Positions 23,690 to 34,275 are shown, counted from the stretch's first letter. The stretch: DNA of 64,000 bases from Craterostigma plantagineum (GCA_027422505.1 JAPQWV010000002.1:27072501-27136500), one strand, 5' to 3'. Program-made: numbers and translations. Notes: generated by a model from the letters alone, not told the origin.

Positions 23690-25479
23690 ATTCAAGATAC
23701 AATACAATGCACACTATTATGTATGATGGTTGTTTGTTAGTTATTCCTTTGATGTGAAAGGGGTGTGCAAAGCCTTGGCAAGTAAGGATCCACCACAAGC
23801 AGCAGCCAGCAAAGCGACGAGCAAGCAAGTCGTGTTGATGAGCTGAAGGCCGACCCACTTCCATGTTCTTCTTCACTCGACGTCGTTCCAAGCAATGTAC
23901 ATCTCTATCGGGAAAAAGACTGACTGCAAGGGGCCAATATCCAATAGCTCCAAGAAATGCCAGCACGTCGTTGAAGAAAGGCATCTCTAGATAGAGCCAC
24001 GATAGTTGCTACAATCACGAAAGAGCTTTCTCCATATCACCCTCAATAAGTTGACAAAAACCTTGTACTTCTTATTACGTGGTGATCTCCTGTAAGAAAA
24101 TTCCACCCGCTGGCGGAGAAAACGGGTTGTGCAAACACCTATATATATTGATTATGATGATTGATATTATTACTACATGGATGCATTAGTGTGGTAGTAC
24201 TTTGTAGTAGTATTTAGTAGTAGGCAGAGAGGAAAGACACACACACACACCTGATATGCTCCGATTAGGTGGAGAACGATGACGGCGTTGGCTAAGTCGA
24301 CGAGCCAAAAGGGTTCGAAGAACCGAGTAAATTCCCGGGAGCATCGTTCCGGAATACTGCATAGCCGATCAGCAAGCCACACATCATGAGTCGTGATGGA
24401 AACTCCGATCAAGTTGCTGGCCTTCTTCATCACTTTGTTGCTATTCTCTGCTTCTTCTGGCGTCGCTGCTCTCATTGTATCCTTTAATTGAATTGAGACA
24501 CACACGCTAAGCCAAGCCTATTATTTTTCATTTGTTTTCTTAAAAATTGTTGTTACTACCTGAATCTCAACTAAAGAAATCTGAGAGTATGTGTAGGTAG
24601 GCAAATGCGATATCTCCCAATGCTCCGAACATTCTCCAGGTTTTATGTGCTGCTGATAAACTAGCAACTCCAACGCCACTAGCTGAAGTTTTTTCCTCTT
24701 GGTCCATCCATTCATACACCATCAAAGAACTTCTCTCACTTTATTATTATCATAAAAGAGAAAAGAAGTTACAAAAAGATCACCTGAAACGATTTTTGCA
24801 AGGCGAGACCGACTCCGATGGACGAATACATGAAGGACATAACACCGCAGCTATGACAGACAGCTTATGGAAGAAGTCAGGAGTCTGAGACAAGAATATT
24901 TCAAGAATGCCAATTCCTATCATGTACGTACGGATTGTGTGAGACACTTGCACGAAGAACCTCCTCCTTCGTGCCCTTTATAGTGAAAGCAATCCGACTT
25001 CTGTATGGCTCTGCCACGGCACCAAGAATATTTCAAGAATGACAATTTGACGACTTCCTCGTAGGTATAGTTACGTTTCCCAGAAAGGGGAGATCGATAA
25101 CAGTCGGCCAAAAGACCCGAATTGTACAGCGTTATAGCAGAGAAAATCAAAAGCGTGGAAACTCGGGCGATCCACCCAAGTTAGTGAGAGAACGCCAGAC
25201 CCTATAATCGCCGTGATGATGTGTCAGTCCAAACACTACCTAATAAGTATCATTTTACTGCAACACTCAATTTGTATATAAACATTATCAATTTAGACGA
25301 TGACGATGAAGAGGTGCGACGATCAAGAAATAAATCATAGAAAATATATACCCATTAGTGACCCACTTATTACCTGTTCTTTTAGGCCTCCCATCATTGT
25401 CAAGCTCTTGTGCTGCATGATCACCATTAACTTTCTGAATAATATCCAACCCAGGCTCAACATGGAGTCCTCCCTCCAT
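23690..25479 (-). pseudogene. Amino acid permease (AAP/AAAP family), decayed
   Basis: The intact family is a plasma-membrane H+/amino-acid symporter with about ten transmembrane helices. Pieces in the correct order on the minus strand: start MEGGLHVEPGLDIIQKV ... KRTG (25479-25370); HIITAIIGSGVLSL with an internal deletion, then LLIFSAITLYNSGLLADCYR (25225-25060); SDCFHYKGHE (about 24990); a VMSFMYSSIGVGLA remnant (about 24820); AAHKTWRMFGALGDIAFAY (about 24630); MKKAS-LIGVSITT and FEPFWLVDLANAVIVLHLIG (24460-24250); MPFFNDVLAFLGAIGYWPL (23984-23925). Most helices are cut by frameshifts, including a 4-base duplication CTACCTAC near 24590, and several segments are missing. It cannot encode a transporter. 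It sits next to the broken phosphofructokinase gene. Confidence 0.87.
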
Positions 25480-25869
25480 AATACAAGTTATTTATTAAAC
25501 GCTCTTTGATGTATGTAATCTCTTCTTTTCTTGTGACTACGTACCGCAAAACAAGAAAACTCGAAACTTTGTGAACACGCAGCTGCTGGTGATGGTCATT
25601 CTGAGACGGACATCTTACTTATAATATAGCACAGGTGTTGTTACAATTTGCCCTCGTGAATTAACTGGCATAAGCAATGATAAAAAAAATGGCTTACTTT
25701 TTTATGTATCGCTAGTAAACTTTATTCTTTGACTTGACCGAAAAGGTTGGTGGAAATATATCTATCTGCCTCAAATCCAATGCACGAAAATGAGTTTTTA
25801 TGATATATCTGACAGCCTCGACTGAGCGAGCAAGGTGTTCGACAATATGACTGAGAGGGACGTGCTTCT

Positions 25870-26289
25870 TGGAACGTGTTGATCATGGGGTTTCCTCAGT
25901 CGCTGCCGCCGCTGTCACTAGCTGCCGCCGCCGTTACCTGCTGCCGTCGGCAACGTCAGCCGTGGTCTGCTGCCAAGGTCTGCCGAGGGGTGTTGTGGTC
26001 ATCTGCCCTGTGGTTTTCTCCTTGGGGAAGTTGGCTCCTTTGTGGAGTTTTCTTCCCTTCGTAGGAGTTTTTCCTCCCCTTCATGGTAGTTTCTTTCCTC
26101 CCTTCGTGGAGTCTCGTTCGGGGTTCTTTTCCCCTTTTTGGGGCTTTGAGAACGGATATTGTGCCATCACCGGACATCTACGCAATAGAGCTAGTCAATT
26201 ATTTTGTAACATTTTGGTTATTGCTATATTGTATCTTTCTATCCATCTGGATCTTTGAAATGAAATCCTACTTTCAAAAAAAAAAGCGA
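25870..26289 (+). mobile_element. Possible LINE-like 3' fragment ending in poly(A)
   Basis: A GC- and T-rich segment with CCGCCGCC-type words and recurring TTCGTGGAGTTT/TTCCTCCC phrases ends in TTTGAAATGAAATCCTACTT and an A-run at 26277-26286. That tail resembles plant LINE-type 3' ends. The open frame across it (low-complexity Phe, Pro and Val) matches nothing. I found no target-site duplication, so the call is tentative. Confidence 0.3.
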
Positions 26290-26518
26290 AGAGTATTTAT
26301 GACCGGTGTCGTCAATGGTGCAAAGCAGACAAGTGTGCTTACACATCTCATATGTTAAGTAAGGTGATTAAATGTGCAACTACTATCCTCAGAAAGTGCG
26401 TGTGTGTTTGAGTTGAGTTGCGTAACGTTGAATGCGGGCATAAATGCGTCGTAATATGATATTAAAGGAATCATGATAATTATTATTATTATTATATATG
26501 GTGCTTTAGACCATCTCC

Positions 26519-26981
26519 AACCAAAAATGCATTCTCAAACCCAAACGCATTCTCAAACTCAAAATGCATCTTCTCCAATCGATAAACCAATTCGCAAACG
26601 AAAAGACCATTATTGTAATATTCTCTTCTATCCGATTTTTTAATATTACCCATTAAGTTTACAACTTAAGAAATCAGACCATACTAGTATTTTAAATTCG
26701 ATTAAAAAAATAATCTCACAAAATTAATAATAAACCAATATTTCTCATATAATAAACTTAGAAAAAATAATTAGTAATAACAGGATTTTTAATTATTTTT
26801 GATTTTTTATATGAGTACTTTAATAATTAAAATAATAAAGGGTATATATTGTAATTTTTAAAACATCAAACGCATCTTTTGATATCTGATTCCCAAAACG
26901 CATATATGCGTCTAAAACTGTAGAGAGAAGATGAAAACGCATTTGAGTTTGCGTATGGTGTACGGTTATAGTGGATGGCCC
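26519..26981. mobile_element. MITE with inverted ends (PIF/Harbinger-like candidate)
   Basis: The left end is GACCATCTCCAACC and the right end GGTTATAGTGGATGGCCC. The inner parts are also inverted: AAACGCATTCTCAAACTC on the left against GCATTTGAGTTTGCGT on the right. The middle is AT-rich and non-coding. Such GACCATCTCC ends are common on short plant DNA elements. I could not define the target duplication. Confidence 0.5.
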
Positions 26982-27299
26982 TTGTTCTGCCGATCACAAT
27001 TATTACTACTATAATATCATCTTTTACGATCTGTTGGTAAATTGGATCCCCTAAACGAGGTATTATATTTTGCTTACATTTAGAAAAAGAAAAAGAAGAA
27101 TAAATGCTAAATTAAAACCGAGAGGATGATAAAAGCTGTGATATAACTTTGTTCTTGCCCTTTTAATCTCCAGAATTTTCTTTTCATGTAGACAAGGGAC
27201 ACATATTGGACGGTCAAAATTGGTCGCGCACTTTGAAAAAATAAAAAATAAAAAAAGAATGGCGGCAGTTTGATGCAACTAACTAGATTGTGCCTACTC

Positions 27300-27493
27300 T
27301 CTTACGAGCCCTTACTACTTCCACAGTGTTTTAAGCCGAAAAAATTAAAAATTAAAAAAAATAAAGGGAAACTTAATTGTCAACAATACTGATGGGCATT
27401 ATTCGGGTCAAAGTTACAAGCTCTTCTTATCTCGATTATAATAGTACATGTATTCACACACACATACATATATAGGTATATATATATATATAG

Positions 27494-27520
<27 letters not shown>
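27300..27520 (+). repeat. Region with a (TA)n microsatellite
   Basis: TA dinucleotides fill about 27476-27519, just beyond the 3' end of the minus-strand AHP4-like gene. Nothing else is supported between 26982 and the gene end at 27686. Confidence 0.7.
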
Positions 27521-27524
<4 letters not shown>

Positions 27525-27685
27525 GGCGTCATTGCTTCGGGGGAAGGAATGATGGTTCATCAACGCGAGCTTATTCTCTTGTTAGCTGAAGAAAAGGGGA
27601 TAAAACAAAGGATAGATTTCAGTCCCAATTATACAGATGTTTTTTGGCCTGTGATAGATATAAAAAGAATAGCTAGTTAGGACTA

Positions 27686-28505
27686 TTAATTGAGAATCTG
27701 AGAGAGTATGACCTGAAAATAGTGATCAAGCTTCATTCTCAAGGTAGTGTGCTCTTTCTTCACATCTTGAAATGTCCGAATGCACCTGAGATGCAATTGC
27801 ATGCCACCACCATATATATTATCAAAAAGCAGGAAAATTAAAAGGCATCATGGATCTATCTATATATATCTAATGTGTTGATAATGTTTATATATGGTTA
27901 CCCCTCTGCGTTGCGAACATTGCAATATTCTTGAAACTGTGTGCATTCCCTTTTCACCTTTCTCGCCCCAATGCTGAGATGCACAACCCATTCAAAAGAT
28001 AATTATACGATCTTACTTTATCATATGAAACATATAGTATAAACAAATAACTAAATACCTGGAGCTGCTGCCCTTGAACTGGTGCATGATATTATCCAGT
28101 TTCTCAAAGTCATAAGGATTGTTATCCCTGTAAATAACGATATAAAACTAGTTTTTCAATCGAGTTAAAGGAAATAAAAAAAAAAAGAAGAAACCATTCC
28201 TATCAATATCGAATTAACTCACAGCGTAGATTCTATGCTTCTGATCAAACGAGCCGAGTCGGCATAGAAGAGTTTCACCACCTCTTCCACAAAATTAGGA
28301 TTAGCTTCATCTTGTAATTCTTCGAGTTGTATAAATTGCTCATCAAGGTATCCCTGAATTATTAGAAAAATAATTAATAATATATATAAGCGTGATAATG
28401 TGAATATAATAATGGTTCTCTCAAACGTACGGACGGACGTGTAAGTCTAAAAACCTTAACCTGATCGAACAGGGCTTGCCTAACGTAAGCAGCTTGTCGT
28501 TGCAT
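27686..28505 (-). CDS. AHP4: Histidine-containing phosphotransfer protein, AHP4-like
   Basis: Cytosolic and nuclear relay protein that passes phosphate from hybrid histidine kinases (cytokinin and osmosensing receptors) to response regulators. Five exons on the minus strand (28505-28461, 28353-28223, 28127-28059, 27973-27902, 27785-27686) join in frame and give 138 aa. The N-terminus MQRQAAYVRQALFDQGYLDE and the core QLEELQDEANPNFVEEVV are typical of the AHP4 branch. The phosphoacceptor His is about residue 74 in IMHQFKGSSSSIGARKVK, so this is not a pseudo-HPt lacking His. The tail EHTTLRMKLDHYFQ ends the helix bundle. The last codons after HYFQ could differ if a further splice (CAG|GTCATAC) is used. 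Start: an in-frame stop lies upstream of the chosen ATG. Confidence 0.9.
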
Positions 28506-29817
28506 TTTGTTCACACTTGTCTCCCACTAAAACGTATATTACTATTACTTAAAACTTATGAAGAAACATATACGAGAGAAAAGCTAAGGTCGTGCAGGCA
28601 CATATATATAGCCAGGTGTGGTGTGGGGACTTGCGTACGATACGAGTGAAATAGCAAAAAAAAAAAATAAATAAAATAAAATAAAAAAACGTTATTCATT
28701 CGTGATTCAGCAACGGACCATCTAAAGGAAAATAAAAAAAGGCAAAGTATTCCCATCTTACAGCGGAGATTTTTCACAGCCAAATTACTGATTGTTGAGA
28801 TTTATATAATTGGGGTTTGTCCTACCTCATCGACTAATTCAAGTTATTCGAGCCGCTATATATAAGATGATTTATCATCCTATAACAAATTATTTTTAGG
28901 AAGTGTGAATATTCATGGGCCTTACTGGGCCAGCCCATATAAGAGGAGAGTTGCCATATAAGAGATATGAACTTTCATCCTAAAACCAATGGATGATTAG
29001 TTTGAGTGGACTCATCTATTTATATAACAATCAACGTATCCTCAATTATTCAATGTGGGACACATGTGAGTTATTTAGGGTTATCTTTTAACGGAAAGAC
29101 CTCATTTTCTAATAGTGATCTCACTATGTGTATCCCACTAGTATGGTATGTATGGTAATAGTGGTCATTCTCGTTACATTTATATTCGGACCAATCATTG
29201 TACAAGTTATTACACAAGTTGAGCCACAACTATCATACGTATTATTAGATTATATGTGTCAGATAGGTGGGAAATACTACTACGTATCATTCTGTCACTA
29301 AAGTCGTGACAAGAGGTGGAGAAAGACAGGAGAATCTATTTTTTTATAGAAAAAGACGAATAATGAACAAAGAACGGCTACTTCAAGTTGGGCTAGATTC
29401 ATACTTATTATTATTACACATGGAGTTCTTATCCTCGCTCTTTTACTCATTGATTTCGACACGCACTTCCTCAATGATTATTTAGGCCACACTTTTTCCA
29501 GCAAAAAAAAAAAGAAGGCTTACACTAGGGGAGGCACTAGCTAGCTGCTGCAATGCAAATACATGGCCAAGATAGTTAAAGAACACAAATTGTGTTCGCC
29601 TTAGTTGAGGAAAGGCTTTGGGATTTGATTAAGTGTTAATTTCAAGATATAATCCTTTCTTGTGGAAGATAGATGACGTACGCGTACGTATTGGGTTCTT
29701 ACAACTCAATATTAAAGAGAAACTATACTCAATACAGCTATTATTATTCCTGCGATGCGGACATGAGATGGATGGTCCATCTCTTGTTGCGTTGCATCCA
29801 CCATATCATTAGGTGAT
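28506..29817. other. Intergenic region
   Basis: Promoter side of the AHP4-like gene (minus strand) followed by unremarkable AT-rich DNA. A GGGCCTTACTGGGCCAGCCC segment near 28918 holds GGGCC words found in promoters of housekeeping and cytokinin-related genes; its role is unknown. No coding frame is supported. Confidence 0.4.
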
Positions 29818-29827
29818 ATTATGTATA

Positions 29828-30195
29828 GAGGAATGATATGGTGTTCACCTTATGTGAGCACCTTATATGGGCACCTGCTGATTTGGCACTGATTCGTGCC
29901 ATATTAGCATGTCACTTCAAATATGATGTGGCATTAATCAACACATTTTACGTGTCATAGATCGACACATCTGATGCTGATGTGCCATGTTTACTTGGTA
30001 GATATCAAGGCCACACAACAAGCGTCATATAAGACGTGAATATGGCACATCAGCATCACATGCGTCGATCTATGGCACGTAAAATGTGCTGATTAATGCA
30101 ACATAACATTTGATGTTGAAGTGGCACGCTGATATGGCACGAATCGATGCCAAATCAGCAGGTGTCCATATATGGTGCTCACCATATCATTCCTC
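29828..30195. mobile_element. Long-inverted-repeat MITE (MULE-like candidate)
   Basis: The element starts GAGGAATGATATGGTG and ends in the exact complement CACCATATCATTCCTC. The two halves are almost fully inverted over about 160 bases each (for example TCAGCAGGTG / CACCTGCTGA and CGATCTATGGCACGT / ACGTGTCATAGATCG), so transcripts would fold into one long hairpin. Flanks ATTATGTATA (29818-29827) and ATTATATATA (30196-30205) match at 9 of 10 positions and suggest a MULE-length target duplication, although the right copy merges with a (TA)n run. Confidence 0.75.

Positions 30196-30240
<45 letters not shown>
30196..30240 (+). repeat. (TA)n microsatellite
   Basis: A pure TA run directly follows the right end of the inverted-repeat MITE. 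Confidence 0.85.
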
Positions 30241-30242
<2 letters not shown>

Positions 30243-31257
30243 GATAGATCTTCATATTACTTTTGGCATACATGCATCAATGGAACTCCTATATCTATAT
30301 TTCATCCTAGCTAGCTTAATGAATCCCACATCATAAAATCTAAACCTTCAATTGAATCATGAAAACGACTTAACCCATCCGTATGAAACGAAGCATTATC
30401 ATACATGGTGTAACTATTAAGAAAAGCAAATAAACAAAAACGGACTCACGACCTATATATTGGATGGACCATAGCAGTGCAGTGTTCATATACAATATAA
30501 AGCAATTAAATTATATGGTTAATGATGTACATCTGTCACACAGCACAGTACGGAAAATAAACAACGTACATCTTTTATATCATCTCCAACTCTAAGCTTC
30601 GGGTTGGTTTTGGTACCACAATAATAATGTCCAAAGTGAAATATACAGCATGCATGCATCCTTTATTCCTTCCTTATGCCACTCAATTGATATTAACTCT
30701 GAGCCGAACAGTCACTGTTTATTCTCAGTCTCACTCTCATAGTCTTTCTTTCTTGGTTAATTGTGGTCACGGACTTGACCACCTTTTCGTGAAAGAAAGA
30801 AATAAATAAAGAATAGATGGATTCGATTCATCTATCTTTTTTTTTGCGCTAATAATATAATAATAAGTTGGAGTGTACACATAACATATCATTTCAGAAT
30901 CTCCTTGTTGATAAGGAACACACATCGGACATGATCATAGACATGATAATAATCATCCTCTCAAAAAGGGTTCGTTCATCGGCTTTTCTTTTTTGTCCCC
31001 ACGCCATGTCTAGGATTCTAGTGTAGTCGTCTTCAATTTGGCGGTTGTTGGAATTCACTAGAAATCTTGATTATTTTTTATTAAAACATCGTCCCATCTC
31101 AGTTTGTGCGGCCTAAACTCGTAATCGATTGAGTGCGAATAGAAAAACAAAAGAGCATAAAAGGTGTTCCTTCCTTTGCATCAATTGGAGAATATATCTG
31201 TTTGAACATATTTGGAACTATGTTACAGTTGAGATAATAGCATTTCTTTTAGTATTA
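30241..31257. other. Intergenic region
   Basis: About 1 kb of AT-rich sequence without a supportable gene, RNA or repeat. Confidence 0.4.
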
Positions 31258-31907
31258 CTCCATCTGTCCTAGTATCACATAAGTTGTTGGCACGCAAATT
31301 AAGGTGACATTATTATAATAATAGGGCTAAAATATAATTTTACGTCACTAAGTTCACATGTTTTCGTTTTTTGGGTCACTATGTTTGATAATTGCAAAAA
31401 AGGTCACTAACTATGTATGTTAAAACAAATTCGGGCTCTCTCATTTTTGGGTCACTAAGTATACGTGTTTTCAATTTTAAGTCACTAAGTATACGTGTTT
31501 TAAGTTTTTGGGTTGCTATATTAAATCCATTTTCGCATTCATAAAAACATAGTGACCCAAAATCGAAAACATGTATACTTAGTGACCCAAAAATAAGAGG
31601 GTGACCCAGATTTGTTTTGATATATATAGTTAGTGACCTACTTTTGCAATTATCAAACATAGTGAACCAAAAACGAAAACATGTATACTTAGTGACCTAA
31701 AATAATAATTTTTTACCCCAATATCGTACAATATGTTAGATATAAACAACTTTTTTACATTTATAAACTTTTCATAATTATTCTCACCATTTACATTTCG
31801 CTCCAATTACATAATGATGTTTAATTTTTTACCCAAAAGGAAATGTGATAAAATTATTGGGACGCCCGGAATGGAAAAATGTGATAAAATTAGCGGGACG
31901 GATGGAG
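31258..31907. mobile_element. Stowaway-like MITE with nested element
   Basis: The ends are CTCCATCTGTCCTAGTATCA and the complement of TTAGCGGGACGGATGGAG, flanked by TA (31256-31257 and 31908-31909). The right part contains a near-duplicate GAAATGTGATAAAATTA / AAAATGTGATAAAATTA. About 400 bases inside belong to a second element (31324-31722), leaving about 250 bases of original MITE. Confidence 0.75.
31324..31722. mobile_element. Foldback element of a GTCACTAAGTA family, nested
   Basis: The word GTCACTAAGT and its variants recur on the left half, with AAACATGTATACTTAGTGAC in complementary orientation on the right half. The outer ends GGGCTAAAAT and AATTTTTTACCCC are imperfect inverses. A related element lies at 56572-56915. 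It is non-coding; the open frame across it is repeat-derived. Confidence 0.65.
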
Positions 31908-32318
31908 TAGTACTTTTTTCTTTTTTCATTTTAACATTAAAAACCTCTCCACTCACTACTAGACAAGACCAAAGCCCAAAGAAAAGAAAAATATCAGTCC
32001 TCGGCCCATAACACCCCTATGGATCCGACGGCCCAAAAGAAAAATGGGATAAAGACCTTTTACATTGAGTGCAAAGATCGAGCCCCATTTTGGAATAAAA
32101 ATCTAACCTTTTTGCCAAACAAATAAGCATTAGGAATATATGGTCTATGCTTTACAAAATGTATGATATCTACCAGAATATGTTCCTGACCGTCGTCGAA
32201 TCATAGGCCATAAATTTTACATCTACAACTAATATCATACTTGGAACTTATTCTCGGGCAATTCCATTAAAATCTATTCATCAAACACTGTCCGTCCTCC
32301 TTCATTGTACATATGTAG

Positions 32319-32337
32319 AGAGAGAGAGAGAGAGAGA
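32319..32337 (+). repeat. (GA)n run upstream of the LFS-like gene
   Basis: A GAGA run about 75-90 bases before the start codon. GA repeats in plant leaders and promoters can bind BBR/BPC (GAGA-binding) proteins; that role here is inference. Confidence 0.7.
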
Positions 32338-32411
32338 CGGAGCATCAAATCAAACATAGGCTCTTATTACGAAGCACGAAACTAAATTACTACTGCATTC
32401 GCCGATCAGCA

Positions 32412-32951
32412 ATGGCTTCTGAAGCTGCTGACAAGAACGACGACGTCGGTAGGTGGCAAGGCAAAGTCACGGCCCAAATCAACAGCCTCACAGCGGAACA
32501 AGCCTGGGAAGTATTATTACAAGACTTCTGCGACTTCCACAAATATCTCCCCACGATCGACACTTGCTTCAAGCTCGAAGGAAGACCGGGCGTCGTCCGC
32601 CACTGCGCCGCCACCGTGACTCCGCCGGAAGGTGGCGGAGGGTCGGTTGTGAAATGGGTCAACGAGAAATTGACGGATGTGGACTCAACCAACAAGAAGT
32701 TGCGCTATGAGATGTTGGAGAACAATATGGGATTTGGCTTCTATAGCGCTGCGCTAAGGATATTATTACTGACCAACATCAACAACGATGGTTATGACGA
32801 TGATGACATGAAAGGTTGCGTGATTGAATGGTCGTTTATAGCTGATCCTATATATGGTTTTAGCTGTGACGATGAATTTACTTCTTATCTCGATATTGCT
32901 CTTCAAGGCGTGGCACAGAATTTGGACAAGGCGTTGCCGTCAATGGAATAA
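32412..32951 (+). CDS. Lachrymatory-factor-synthase-like protein (SRPBCC/START fold)
   Basis: Intronless gene of 179 aa related to lachrymatory factor synthase, in the Bet v 1/PYR-like polyketide cyclase superfamily, which binds hydrophobic ligands in a helix-grip cavity. The N-terminus GRWQGKVTAQINSLTAEQAW and LLQDFCDFHKYLPTIDTCFK, then GRPGVVRHCAA, WVNEKLTDVD, RYEMLENNMGFGFYSA and CVIEWSFIADPIYG follow the expected strand order of the fold. The C-terminal helix is SYLDIALQGVAQNLDKALP. In most plants such proteins have no known substrate, so true lachrymatory factor synthase activity should not be assumed. The C-terminal Asp- and Asn-rich loop (NNDGYDDDDM) is unusual. Retroelement DNA starts about 140 bases downstream. 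Confidence 0.85.
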   Translation: MASEAADKNDDVGRWQGKVTAQINSLTAEQAWEVLLQDFCDFHKYLPTIDTCFKLEGRPGVVRHCAATVTPPEGGGGSVVKWVNEKLTDVDSTNKKLRYEMLENNMGFGFYSAALRILLLTNINNDGYDDDDMKGCVIEWSFIADPIYGFSCDDEFTSYLDIALQGVAQNLDKALPSME

Positions 32952-33089
32952 TCCGTTGGTGAATATATGTCCTCCAAGAAATTATCGTATAGTATTAACA
33001 ACCAATTGTGCAAGAACTCAACTATATATGCATGAGATGAGAAGTTGTAAGAGCAACACACATAGCTTCTGCTTTTATTATATGTAATG

Positions 33090-34186
33090 AGAGGGCCTCT
33101 CGCGGTAAAAGTCTTGCTCTAGTCAGTCAACCATCCAAGATTCAAAACGAGGATGACTCTGACCAGGGCCGAATTTTCATTCTATGTGGCCCTGGTCCAT
33201 GTAGTATAAGGCCCAAACTTAATATAAAAAAATATTTAATAATTTAATATACTTTTTAAGGCCCAACTTTATTAATTATTGGATCTGGGTCATAATTTTT
33301 TAATTAATTATTGTATTTGGACCACAATTGGAGGCCAAAAATGGCCCCCAAAAGATTTGGGCCCTCTGCAACAGGCCTGGTTGCAAAGACCCAAATCCGG
33401 CCCTGACTCTGACAATGATGAGGATACGACTATGCTTATGAAGAATTTCGCAAAGTTTCTCAAGAAAAAGAAGAATGTGGAGAAAAATGTTGGCCCAACA
33501 TTCAGGAAGAGTCAGAATTTCAAAGCTGAACCTTCTTCTGCTCCTCCGTCAAACGCAATCCTGATGGAAAGAAAAAGATTGACTAGCATTCAGTGAGATG
33601 CCATGCATGCACTGGATGGAGTCACTTTGCCAACGAATGTGCGAACACCCTTCGTAAACGTGGGAAAGTACTCTGCGTCGATCTGTCTGACGATGAAGAT
33701 GAAGAACCATATCCAAAGGAGTCCAGGCAATCATCAGTAACTCATACAGTCCTTCTCAGACAACGAAGAAGAAGAAGATCATCAAATCGGCTTCACTCGG
33801 TAACTGAGTTGAGCCAACATCTGACTCAACATCAGAAAAATATATCATTTTCGATTATGATGATTCAAACTGTTTTGATGGATATTTAAGTTCTGATGAT
33901 GCAGAGCTAGAAACACACGTTTGTGCAGAAGTCCAGATTAATGAAGCCGTGAAGATGTTGTCTGCGCAATATGAGAAGGAAAATGCGAAAAACTCGGAAC
34001 TCAAAGCCACGGTGAAAGCGCTGTCCGACGAGAATGAGAAGAGCGAAAAGATGTTTGAAAGCCTACTTGAAGGGATGAACAAAATGGAAGTCGTGCTGCC
34101 ACGAAAGGACAAAAAGATCGACAAGCTACAAAAGCGAGTCGATGAGGCTGACCAGACGTTCTCTAATATGAACAAGGGTAAATCGA
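33090..34186 (+). mobile_element. Copia-type gag fragment, plus-strand arm of an inverted repeat
   Basis: Fragment of an LTR retrotransposon gag gene. It contains the CCHC zinc knuckle CHACTGWSHFANEC (near 33600-33640), the acidic DLSDDEDEEPYPKE and the Lys-rich FLKKKKNVEKNVGPTFRK. A coiled-coil-like segment AKNSELKATVKALSDENEKS (about 33985-34045) follows. It is broken by frameshifts and by a 242-base hAT insertion. The same sequence lies inverted at 34276-35115. There is no pol region. Confidence 0.8.
33164..33405. mobile_element. Non-autonomous hAT element with perfect 8-bp target duplication
   Basis: The element starts CAGGGCCGAATTTT and ends AAATCCGGCCCTG (inverted repeats with the CAGGG start common in hAT elements). 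It is flanked on both sides by ACTCTGAC (33156-33163 and 33406-33413), an 8-bp duplication as made by hAT transposases. It interrupts the gag frame exactly between codons for DDS and DND. The inverted sister copy near 35050 has the uninterrupted sequence. It is 242 bases, without coding capacity. Confidence 0.92.
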
Positions 34187-34275
34187 CCCTTGATGAGGTA
34201 TTATCACTGGGTTTTTTTATAAGCAAGGCCTTGATGAGGTATTATCACTAGGTATTTTTGATAAGCAAGGTCTCT
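34187..34275 (+). repeat. Loop of the inverted repeat with a 41-bp tandem duplication
   Basis: The spacer between the two gag arms consists mainly of two copies of a segment beginning TTGATGAGGTATTATCACT and ending ATAAGCAAGG. Both copies contain a T-rich run of different length. Confidence 0.7.

Noticed and set aside
24240..24252. CA-dinucleotide run as a regulatory site
   Set aside because: It is a plain short microsatellite within the permease pseudogene with no other support.
25869..26258. A 129-residue open frame with Phe/Pro/Val-rich sequence
   Set aside because: Low complexity with repeated phrases, no known motif, and two overlapping frames equally open because of the GC-rich composition. 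More likely part of a LINE-like fragment.
28556..28783. A 75-residue minus-strand frame upstream of the AHP4-like gene
   Set aside because: It is hydrophobic from T/A runs (poly-Phe/Tyr), overlaps the presumed promoter and leader, and has no motif.
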